Positions 1 to 6,425 of a stretch of DNA of 11,668 bases are shown piece after piece. The first letter of the stretch is position 1; each line of letters opens with the position of its first letter. Below the pieces are notes generated by a model. It was given only the letters and a program-made list of their open reading frames with translations. It did no database searches and was not told the origin of the DNA. The position numbers and the translations under genes are program-made. The DNA comes from Schleiferiaceae bacterium (GTDB lineage Bacteria; Bacteroidota; Bacteroidia; Flavobacteriales; Schleiferiaceae): the NCBI GenBank assembly GCA_022424815.1, contig JAKMGS010000052.1, positions 1 through 11,668 of the forward strand. Reading direction: 5' to 3'.

Positions 1-955
1 CATTAATACCTCAAAAAACAATGTATTCATCTTTTCTGCTGTCGCTTTATCTACGACGCGGTTCGCAGCAATAACTCCACCGAAAGCGCTTACCGGATCA
101 CCTGCTAAGGCATCGTCCCAAGCCTCTGCTAGAGTAGGGCGCGTGGCCAACCCACATGCATTATTGTGCTTAATGATTGCTATCGTGGTCTCGTTGAATT
201 CACGGATGAGATTTACGGCAGCATCGATGTCAAGCAGGTTGTTGTAGCTCAGCGCCTTGCCATGAATTTGCTCCAAGGCATCATCAAGGTTTCCATAATA
301 GGCAGCTTCTTGGTGGGGGTTTTCACCGTAGCGTAGGTTTTGCTTTTGACGACCGCTGATTTTTAAATCAAGGCGATCGCCAGCGAAATAACGATAAATA
401 GCTGTATCGTAGTTTGAACTCTCATCAAAAGCTTCAAGGGCATATCGACGACGGATATCAAGGGTAGGACCAGATTCACTGTTCAATATCTCAAGAGCAT
501 TAGCATATTGTCCCATGTTAGAGATAATCCAACAATCATTGAAATTCTTCGCTGCCGCGCGAATTAATGAGATGCCTCCGATATCGATTTTTTCAATAAT
601 ATCTTCTTCTGAGGCTCCTGAAGCGACGGTTGCCTCGAAAGGATAAAGATCTACAATGACAAGGTCTAAGTAAGGGATTTCATAATCAACCATTTGGGCC
701 TTATCACCGTCGTGATTTCTTCTTGCTAAGATCCCGCCAAAAACTTTTGGGTGAAGTGTCTTCACGCGACCACCTAAAAATAGAGGGGTAGGATGTCAAA
801 TCTTCCACACGCTCTACGGGAATTCCTCTTTCTTCAATAAATGCTTGAGTTCCTCCTGTGGAATAGATGGTCGTTCCCATCGATTGTAATTTGTCAACAA
901 TAGGACCTAATCCGTCCTTATGGAAAACAGAAATTAGGGCGTTTTTGATACGCAT
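1..955 (-). CDS. purH: Bifunctional purine biosynthesis protein PurH (AICAR transformylase / IMP cyclohydrolase), 3' part outside window, apparent frameshift
   Basis: PurH catalyses the last two steps of cytoplasmic de novo IMP synthesis: formylation of AICAR, then ring closure to IMP. The ATG at 955-953 opens an MGS-like IMP cyclohydrolase domain (RIKNALISVF, YSTGGT, EDLTSYPSI). At codon 60 the frame breaks: the frame read from the start gives FRWSRED and stops at 706-704, while the next frame continues as LGGRVKTLHPKVFGGILARR and stays open to base 1. Further family motifs follow: VDLYPFEATVA, LRYGENPHQ (about residues 207-215) and KHNNACG (about 262-268), whose Lys-His pair is catalytic in the transformylase domain. 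About 318 of the usual ~510 residues are in the window. Because everything past the break is well conserved, a sequencing error or very recent mutation is likelier than an old pseudogene. No Shine-Dalgarno precedes the start. Identity is certain; functional state is not. Confidence 0.95.
776..780 (-). other. Frameshift site in purH (one extra base in a homopolymer)
   Basis: The plus strand has a run of five A (five T in the coding strand) where four would keep the frame. With four, the coding strand reads Ser-Ile-Leu-Gly-Gly-Arg, the expected family sequence; with five it reads Ser-Ile-Phe-Arg-Trp and stops 24 codons later. Single-base homopolymer length changes are a common sequencing error and also a common mutation, and the sequence alone cannot tell which. 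Confidence 0.85.
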
Positions 956-992
956 GTAGAGCAGTCTTTAGAGTGGAATACTTGTGAATGCC

Positions 993-1000
993 CAAAAGTA
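993..1000 (-). promoter_or_regulatory. Probable -7 promoter element for purH
   Basis: On the minus strand this reads TACTTTTG, an exact match to the Bacteroidota primary-sigma -7 consensus TAnnTTTG. It lies 38 nt upstream of the purH start, which would give a leader of about 30 nt. No convincing -33 TTG element is seen at the usual distance, so the call rests on the -7 element and its position. Confidence 0.4.
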
Positions 1001-1035
1001 AGGTTTTCGGTCGGCAGAATCTCTATGAAAAGAGC

Positions 1036-1043
1036 TAATTTTG
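1036..1043 (+). promoter_or_regulatory. Possible -7 promoter element for the ABC permease gene
   Basis: TAATTTTG matches the Bacteroidota -7 consensus TAnnTTTG exactly and lies 12 nt before the ATG at 1056, so the leader would be very short. It overlaps the purine-rich GAAGGAAA (1043-1050) that could instead act as a ribosome binding site. Both cannot be fully used on one short transcript. No clear -33 element is visible. Confidence 0.3.
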
Positions 1044-1055
1044 AAGGAAATAATT

Positions 1056-2315
1056 ATGCCTGTGCGCACCTTTTTCAGATTACTCCGAGAGAGTTTCATT
1101 TTCGCATTTATTTCATTGACAGCGAATAAGCTTAGAACGCTTCTTTCACTTTTAGGTATAACTATTGGGATATTTGCTATAATATTGGTTTACAGTATAG
1201 TAGATTCACTCGAAAAGAACATTAGAGATAGTGTTAGTCAGTTTGGAGATCAAGTAGTTTATGTTCAGAAATGGCCTTGGTCCGGAGGAGCAGATTTTGC
1301 TTGGTGGAAGTATTTAAATCGTCCAGTTCCATTAAATTCTGAAGCGGATATAATTAGACGCAGAAGCCAATATGCGGAACACGTCGCATTCGGCAGTTCA
1401 TTGGGAGGGGCAACGGTGACAAGGGCATCGAATAGTGCAACGGGTGCCGAAGTCCTCGGAACTACTTTTGACTACAACAAGATTTGGACTTTTGAATTGG
1501 CCCAAGGAAGGTATTTTACGGAATCTGAAATGAATGCGGGACGGCCGTATTGCATTATAGGTGCTGATATTGCTGAAGGACTTTTCTTGCCGGGAGAAGT
1601 GGTTATAGGTCAGCGAATTACCATTAGTGGTCAAAAGCTGAATGTGATCGGTGTATTTGAGAAAGTAGGAGAGAGTCTAGTTGGTCAAAGTTATGATAAG
1701 ATGGTTATTGTGCCATTTAAAAAGGTAAGGACTGTGGTCAATACTGATCGTAATGAAAGTAATGTCATAATGGCTAGTGCTAAAGAAGGGATAACGGTAG
1801 CCCAATTAAAAGATGAACTGACTGGCATCATGAGATCCGTCCGGAGATTACGCCCTGGGGCAGATGATAATTTTGCGCTCAATGATCCCTCACTAATTTC
1901 GAATCAACTCGACAGTTTGTTTGGTGCTTTAGGAATCATGGGAACGATTATAGGTATGTTTTCCATTCTGGTGGGAGGCTTTGGCATTGCGAATATCATG
2001 TTTGTTTCTGTCCGAGAGCGCACAAATGAAATTGGTATTCAGAAGGCACTTGGAGCGAAGAACTTCATTATTTTAAGTCAGTTCTTAACGGAGTCCGTAG
2101 TGTTGTGCCTTCTTGGAGGAGTTGCTGGACTTGTACTTGTAGCACTTGGGGCATATATCGCAGCTGTTGCGTTCGAGTTTGATATTTTCCTAAGTGTGGG
2201 AAATGTAGTTCTTGGGCTTCTATTGAGTGCAGGAATTGGCCTAATCTCCGGTCTAATACCGGCTTGGATGGCGGCTCGATTAAATCCAGTGGATGCCATA
2301 AGAATGCAGGCTTAG
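1056..2315 (+). CDS. ABC transporter permease, FtsX/MacB-type
   Basis: This is an inner-membrane permease subunit of the MacB/FtsX (type VII ABC) class, about 419 residues. After a cytoplasmic amphipathic stretch (FAFISLTANKLRTLLS) comes a first membrane helix (about residues 31-53), then a large extracytoplasmic MacB-like core to about residue 285. Three closing helices (about 293-318, 345-375, 384-405) follow, with the coupling segment RERTNEIGIQKALGAKN (about 320-336) and the terminal PAWMAARLNPVDAIR signature. These proteins transmit ATPase-driven motion to the periplasm, usually for efflux or lipoprotein release; the substrate cannot be told here. The ATG at 1056 is preferred over an in-frame TTG at 1041 because GAAGGA lies about 8 nt before it and residues from MPVRTFF fit the family. 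No ATPase or membrane-fusion partner gene lies beside it. Its stop overlaps that of the convergent GAF gene. Confidence 0.88.
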   Translation: MPVRTFFRLLRESFIFAFISLTANKLRTLLSLLGITIGIFAIILVYSIVDSLEKNIRDSVSQFGDQVVYVQKWPWSGGADFAWWKYLNRPVPLNSEADIIRRRSQYAEHVAFGSSLGGATVTRASNSATGAEVLGTTFDYNKIWTFELAQGRYFTESEMNAGRPYCIIGADIAEGLFLPGEVVIGQRITISGQKLNVIGVFEKVGESLVGQSYDKMVIVPFKKVRTVVNTDRNESNVIMASAKEGITVAQLKDELTGIMRSVRRLRPGADDNFALNDPSLISNQLDSLFGALGIMGTIIGMFSILVGGFGIANIMFVSVRERTNEIGIQKALGAKNFIILSQFLTESVVLCLLGGVAGLVLVALGAYIAAVAFEFDIFLSVGNVVLGLLLSAGIGLISGLIPAWMAARLNPVDAIRMQA

Positions 2316-2770
2316 TCTAATCTTTCAGCTACAAACTCTACCACAAAATTTAGCACTTCGTGATCTTCTGATGTAAAAGGATTTGTCTTGTGCGAATCAA
2401 TATCTAATTGGCCAATTAGAACCTCTCCTTTATACATTGGAACTACAATTTCACTTTTCGTTTCAACACTACAGGCCAAATAATTGTCCTGATCATTCAC
2501 ATTAGGGACTTCAAAAGTCTTGCCGCTCAATGCGACTTGACCACAAATTCCGCGACCGTATGGAATCACAGTGTGATCTGTAAAAGCTCCTACATACGGG
2601 CCAATTTCTAGTTGTTGCGCTGCATTATTCATGAAATAAAACCCCGTCCAATTGTAATAATCCACTTCATGATCGAGCACTTGAACTACTGCCTCTTGAA
2701 GCCTTATGCCTCGTAATTCTTTCAGTTCTTCAAGTTTTTGAAGTATGCTTTTGACTTGATTTCGTGTCAT
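2312..2770 (-). CDS. GAF-domain protein, free methionine-R-sulfoxide reductase-like
   Basis: The 152-residue protein is one small GAF domain of the YebR/fRMsr type. Family enzymes reduce free (not protein-bound) methionine-R-sulfoxide in the cytoplasm. Supporting motifs are NWTGFYF (40-46), GRGICGQVA (72-80), LACSVETKSEIVVPM (98-112) and IGQLDIDSH (119-127). Cys76 and Cys100 are 24 residues apart, the same spacing as E. coli Cys94 and Cys118. The position matching E. coli Cys84 is His66, so one of the three redox cysteines is absent. I recall similar Bacteroidota GAF proteins with this DHT sequence, so this may be a lineage variant rather than decay. Activity as a reductase is therefore an inference; it could be a small ligand-binding GAF protein. 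The ATG at 2770 has no clear Shine-Dalgarno. The gene ends tail-to-tail with the ABC permease, sharing 4 nt. Confidence 0.85.
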   Translation of the reverse strand: MTRNQVKSILQKLEELKELRGIRLQEAVVQVLDHEVDYYNWTGFYFMNNAAQQLEIGPYVGAFTDHTVIPYGRGICGQVALSGKTFEVPNVNDQDNYLACSVETKSEIVVPMYKGEVLIGQLDIDSHKTNPFTSEDHEVLNFVVEFVAERLD

Positions 2771-2888
2771 ATGTATGAATTGTTGATAGAATCCATGTAT
2801 TAATGAGTAATCGTAGCATGGTAATTGCTGTTCTTTGGCGAAATTAGCAACAACACATTAAATAAGTGTTCAACTCAAATAGAAACCT

Positions 2889-4886
2889 ATGAGAAACGTT
2901 TTACTCGCCTTTTCATTCTTGTTTGCGTCAGTTTTTGTCTCAGCACAGAGTGTTAACAGTGTTACTTTACCACCATCTGCGTGTCAAGGCGATACTATTG
3001 TCATGACGTTCAGTATCACATCTCCCTACAACTTAGGAAATACATTTTATGTCGAAATGAGTGATACGGCTGGTTCTTTTACGCCATCAACCATTGTCAG
3101 TAATGTTACGCCATTGAATACCGTAAGTACCGGTAATACTATTGATGTTTATGTACCTGATAATGCTATCCAAGGTGCATATAAGTTTAGATTACGTTCC
3201 AGTCAAAACGGTGTAGAGACTGTAATTTCCAACATTGTAATTGCGGGAAATCCCGTAGCCAGTATTACAGCGGTAAATTATTTCCAACTATTCCCGGGTG
3301 GACCATTACTATTCTGTGAAGGAGATACAGCAATGTTAGTTGCTAATCAGCCACCTCTAGGGCAAGCTTACGACTATCAGTGGCTTGAAGGAGGCGCTGC
3401 GATGGCTGGAGAGACCAATGACACGCTTTACGTTACAACCAGTGGAGCGTATTCTATAGAAATAGGTCAGGGACTCTGTGATACAAGATTAAATGACACA
3501 CTTGTGAACTCTTTGGACCCATACGCTGAAATAGGAGTGAGTCCAGGTATGGGTATTACTTTCTTGTCGAATGATTCCATCCAAATGTGTATTGGTACCG
3601 TTGCTACACTCGGAGTTACATCTTTAGCTCCTCCTGGACCAACGTATACGTATCAATGGATTAAAACCGACAGTGTTGATATATTCGGAAACACTGTGAC
3701 GTACGCAGTTCCTGGTGCAACTAATCAGACATTGGATGTTTCTACTACTGGTATGGTTTACCTAGAGGTCACCTCGCAACCAGGTGGATGTCTCGATACC
3801 ACAGAAGGCATTTTTGTTCAAGTGGATTCTATACCTAACACGAAGGTTGAAATCAAAGCTTGGAATTGGCAAACATTCCCAACCAATACTTTGTGTCTAA
3901 CAGATTCTGTGCAGTTGACTTCAACAGATACAATCATTGGAACTTGGGACTATCAGTGGCAAGTAGCATATCCATCCGGAAGTGGAAACTGGTTGAACTT
4001 AGTAAACGATACAATGCCATGGATGGTGGTTGATACAAGCATCATTGCCGATACGGCGGACTACAGATTAGTCATCGATAATGGAACATGTAATTTCTTC
4101 ACCAACGATACGACCATTGGTTTTGTGAATTTCCCCACTCTGAGCATTCTTCCGGGGGATTCATTGGGATTCTGTGCCTATGATAGTATTCTTGTTTCCC
4201 TTGGTGGAAATGGATTATCTTTCTCATGGAATAATGGTCAGTACGTCGGTAAACAGAACTTCATCAATACGGTAGGACAGTATGTGATCGAGGCAAGCGG
4301 TGTAAACAACTGTAAAACGTACGATACCTTAGATGTATATAATTTCCCACTTGCTGCAGCGGCCACTGCTTCTCCAACTGTCATTAGCCCAGGAGAATCA
4401 ACCTTGCTAAGTGCTTCTGGTGGATCCATGTATTATTGGTTTGCATCTTCGCCTTCTACCTTTAGTAATCAACATGGAGCAAACTCATTTGCTATTCCCA
4501 CTGCAGATACCACGACCTACTATGTTCAAGTCCAAAACATGAACGGATGTACGGATACTGCTTCCGTCGTGGTAATTGTGGATGAACAAGATTCTACCAT
4601 AATTAATGCAGAGATTTATGGAAACCTGCAAAATGTGATCACACCTAATGGTGATGGGATGAACGATGTGCTCGATCTATATGAAATTATGAACGGTGAT
4701 CCATGTGAATTCTCCGTTTATACAAGGTGGGGAACGCCGGTGTATCATCAAGAGGTATACAATAATGCTTGGGGCGGAACAACTGATGGTGGAAATCAAT
4801 TAGAAGACGGTACCTACTACTTCATATTGACCCACGATAACAAGATCAGAGTTAAAGCAGCCATCACAGTTCTAAACAACTTCTAA
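2889..4886 (+). CDS. Secreted multi-domain Ig-like protein with T9SS type B (gliding motility-associated) C-terminal domain
   Basis: This 665-residue protein is a predicted cell-surface or released cargo of the type IX secretion system. Residues 1-19 form a signal peptide (hydrophobic LLAFSFLFASVFVSA, cleavage before Gln). Then come about six Ig/PKD-like beta modules of 80-100 residues, several starting Cys-x-x-Asp/Thr (C32, C143, C234, C336, C429) and carrying a Tyr-x-Tyr-Gln-Trp strand or close variant. Likely disulfide pairs are C143-C197, C234-C301, C336-C401 and C429-C475. Residues ~572-665 are the type B sorting domain (TIGR04131-like), with VITPNGDGMND (583-593), YTRWG and DGTYYFIL. 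A PorP/SprF-type gene follows after only 2 nt, as is typical for type B cargo. The ligand is unknown; adhesion is the usual guess for this architecture. No enzymatic motif was seen. No clear ribosome binding site precedes the ATG. Confidence 0.9.
   Translation: MRNVLLAFSFLFASVFVSAQSVNSVTLPPSACQGDTIVMTFSITSPYNLGNTFYVEMSDTAGSFTPSTIVSNVTPLNTVSTGNTIDVYVPDNAIQGAYKFRLRSSQNGVETVISNIVIAGNPVASITAVNYFQLFPGGPLLFCEGDTAMLVANQPPLGQAYDYQWLEGGAAMAGETNDTLYVTTSGAYSIEIGQGLCDTRLNDTLVNSLDPYAEIGVSPGMGITFLSNDSIQMCIGTVATLGVTSLAPPGPTYTYQWIKTDSVDIFGNTVTYAVPGATNQTLDVSTTGMVYLEVTSQPGGCLDTTEGIFVQVDSIPNTKVEIKAWNWQTFPTNTLCLTDSVQLTSTDTIIGTWDYQWQVAYPSGSGNWLNLVNDTMPWMVVDTSIIADTADYRLVIDNGTCNFFTNDTTIGFVNFPTLSILPGDSLGFCAYDSILVSLGGNGLSFSWNNGQYVGKQNFINTVGQYVIEASGVNNCKTYDTLDVYNFPLAAAATASPTVISPGESTLLSASGGSMYYWFASSPSTFSNQHGANSFAIPTADTTTYYVQVQNMNGCTDTASVVVIVDEQDSTIINAEIYGNLQNVITPNGDGMNDVLDLYEIMNGDPCEFSVYTRWGTPVYHQEVYNNAWGGTTDGGNQLEDGTYYFILTHDNKIRVKAAITVLNNF
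3258..4340 (+). repeat. Tandem Ig-like module region within the secreted protein
   Basis: Residues about 124-484 hold four diverged modules. Each shows a Cys-x-x-Asp/Thr turn (FCEGD, MCIGT, LCLTD, FCAYD), then a central Gln-Trp or Ser-Trp strand (YDYQW, YTYQW, WDYQW, LSFSW), then a second cysteine. The repeats are recognisable only at protein level, and I saw no long DNA identity, so duplication is old. Confidence 0.7.
4602..4883 (+). other. Type B T9SS C-terminal sorting domain (protein domain)
   Basis: Residues about 572-665 match the gliding motility-associated C-terminal domain. They include the ITPNGDGMND motif, the CEFSVYTRWG strand, an NNAWGGTTDGG loop and a closing DGTYYFIL strand pair ending in a hydrophobic/Asn tail. 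Type B domains direct export through T9SS and generally need a cognate SprF-like protein, which is encoded next. Confidence 0.85.
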
Positions 4887-4888
4887 TT

Positions 4889-6373
4889 ATGAAAAAGTTT
4901 GTAATTCTTAGCACAATAATTCTTGGAAGTTGGACAGTCAAGGCCCAACAACTTCCGTTGATTTCAAATTACTTGAATACAGCATATTTGTTCAATCCTG
5001 CATATAGTGGGATTGAAGGAAAAACCGAGATTTCCATCTTAAATCGTCGCCAATGGACGGATATACAGGGAGCGCCTGAAACGCAATTCATGGCATTTAA
5101 CGGTAACAGAGATGATTTGAAATTTGGGTATAGTGGCTACGCGTTTAATGACCAAACGGATATTGTAGCGCGCTCAGGATTTTATGGTTCTTATGCTTGG
5201 CATGTGAAATTCACAGAGAGTAATAGTTTAAGTCTAGGTATGGGTGCCGGTTATGTCAATAACAATATTAACGTTGGAGGTATAAGAGTTCCTGATGAAA
5301 TGGATCCAGTACTTTATTCCTCATTAAATTCCGCCAAGTTTGATTTGAACTTTGGATTTAACCTTCAATTTGGTGATTTCAGTCTAGGCGCTGCAGTTCC
5401 GAATCTGCTTGCCCCGAAGGTTGATTTTTCAGATAATTACTTAGGGCCTTTCCAATACCACTATATGCGTCATTACGTAGTGAATACGCAATATGATGTT
5501 AATCTTCAAAAGGGATTAATGACGTTGAGTCCGTTTGTCACCGTTCGTGCGAATTCTATAACTATGCCACAAGTGGACGCAGGATTGATGTTCAATCATA
5601 AGGAGTACTTTTATGTGGGCGCAGCGTACCGTTCATCTTATGCCGTAACAGCTAATACGGGGTTGCACCTAACGGAAAACATTACCATGGGTTATGCTTA
5701 TGATTTCTCATTGAATACATATGGATTCGCATTGGGGAATTCCCATGAGTTTATGTTGAGATATACTTTCGGTGAGAGTAAAAAAGATAAGCGTCTCGAA
5801 AATGAACTCAAAAAGCTTAAAGATCGTCAACGCCGTTCTACGGAAGAGCTAGAAGATTTATTAAACGATAGGCTCGACGAATTCAAAGATGAGATTTCTG
5901 CACAACAAAAAGAGATGTTCGATGCAGAGAAAGATGCAATGAAAGATGAGCTTGCTGATGCTGTGAACCAAGCAGGTGGAGGAACATCCCAGGATAATGG
6001 GAACAATGGTGGCAATTCGATGAATAGTGGTAATCCCAATAATTCGTCTTTCCCAGCTGCGCCAGCCGGAGGCAACAATAATAGTAACGGTAATATCCAA
6101 GGCTATAATCAAAATCAGTATGCAGGAAACGTACAAGCAGGCTCATCTGGATACTATGTTACCGCTGGTGTCTTTGGTTCTCAGAATAATGCTCAAAAAC
6201 TTAAAGCTAAATTGAGTCGTCAAGGCATTAGCTCTGACATTTTCCAAGATCCAAATAATAGTATGTATTACGTGTTCTTACTGAAATTTGGTAACTACCA
6301 ATCAGCTAAAAATGCTCAAGAGTCTGGATTAAATGGCCAGTACAACGGCAAGCTGTGGATCAAGGTGATGTAG
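4889..6373 (+). CDS. PorP/SprF-family T9SS outer-membrane protein with C-terminal coiled coil and SPOR domain
   Basis: The 494-residue protein starts with a signal peptide (MKKFVILSTIILGSWTVKA, cleaved before QQ). A PorP/SprF barrel follows over about residues 21-294, with the family opening YLNTAYLFNPAYSG, the RRQWTDIQGAPETQ segment, and a final strand HEFMLRYTF ending in an aromatic residue. Usual family length is near 300-340, so the last 200 residues are an addition: a charged coiled coil (297-359), an Asn/Gly/Ser-rich linker (362-418) and a SPOR domain (about 421-494; YYVTAGVFGSQNNAQ, YYVFLLKFGNYQSAKNA, LWIKVM). SPOR domains bind glycan strands lacking stem peptides, so the tail should reach periplasmic peptidoglycan. 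The gene starts 2 nt after the cargo stop without a Shine-Dalgarno, suggesting coupled translation. The likely role is to secrete or hold that cargo; the SPOR role is inferred. Confidence 0.9.
   Translation: MKKFVILSTIILGSWTVKAQQLPLISNYLNTAYLFNPAYSGIEGKTEISILNRRQWTDIQGAPETQFMAFNGNRDDLKFGYSGYAFNDQTDIVARSGFYGSYAWHVKFTESNSLSLGMGAGYVNNNINVGGIRVPDEMDPVLYSSLNSAKFDLNFGFNLQFGDFSLGAAVPNLLAPKVDFSDNYLGPFQYHYMRHYVVNTQYDVNLQKGLMTLSPFVTVRANSITMPQVDAGLMFNHKEYFYVGAAYRSSYAVTANTGLHLTENITMGYAYDFSLNTYGFALGNSHEFMLRYTFGESKKDKRLENELKKLKDRQRRSTEELEDLLNDRLDEFKDEISAQQKEMFDAEKDAMKDELADAVNQAGGGTSQDNGNNGGNSMNSGNPNNSSFPAAPAGGNNNSNGNIQGYNQNQYAGNVQAGSSGYYVTAGVFGSQNNAQKLKAKLSRQGISSDIFQDPNNSMYYVFLLKFGNYQSAKNAQESGLNGQYNGKLWIKVM
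5777..5965 (+). other. Predicted coiled-coil segment of the PorP-SPOR protein
   Basis: Residues about 297-359 are rich in Glu, Lys, Asp, Arg and Leu with heptad-like spacing (LENELKKLKDRQRR, LEDLLNDRLDEFKDEIS). If fully helical, 63 residues would span about 9 nm, a useful reach between outer membrane and cell wall. No proline or glycine interrupts it. Confidence 0.7.
6149..6370 (+). other. SPOR (peptidoglycan-binding) domain of the PorP-SPOR protein
   Basis: Residues about 421-494 show the SPOR pattern: a first strand YYVTAGVF, a helix NAQKLKAKLSRQG, a strand YYVFLLKFGNY, a helix QSAKNAQ, and a closing strand LWIKVM. The repeated strand-helix halves and the Phe-Gly/Gly-Asn turns fit the family. 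The match is by eye. Confidence 0.82.
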
Positions 6374-6389
6374 AAAATTTTCGCCCACT

Positions 6390-6425
6390 AAAAAACCCGA
6401 GCCTCGCAGAGGCTCGGGTTTTTTT
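6390..6425. terminator. Bidirectional intrinsic terminator between the PorP-SPOR gene and the DinB-like gene
   Basis: A perfect 10-bp GC-rich stem (CCCGAGCCTC, 6396-6405, with GAGGCTCGGG, 6409-6418) closes a 3-nt loop. It is flanked by six A on the left and seven T on the right, so each strand ends in a U tract. It lies 17 nt after the plus-strand operon and directly at the end of the minus-strand operon, whose TAA stop (6426-6424) sits inside the tract. Confidence 0.95.

Noticed and set aside
770..785. Programmed frameshifting as the explanation for the purH break.
   Set aside because: The shift needed is +1, the homopolymer is only five bases, no stimulatory hairpin or internal Shine-Dalgarno was noticed, and I know of no precedent for purH. 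Error or mutation is simpler.
1041..1055. A TTG start five codons upstream of the ABC permease ATG.
   Set aside because: The ATG at 1056 has GAAGGA at good spacing, whereas the TTG lies inside the TAnnTTTG element and has nothing upstream.
2834..2866. A possible promoter for the T9SS pair: TTTG (2834-2837), 21 nt, then TAAATAAG (2859-2866).
   Set aside because: The -7 half lacks the TTTG part of the consensus, so the match is too weak to list as a feature. No better candidate was seen in the 118-nt gap.
5827..6146. Three overlapping minus-strand frames opposite the coiled-coil and Asn-rich region.
   Set aside because: They arise from low-complexity coding sequence on the other strand and have no start signals or family motifs.
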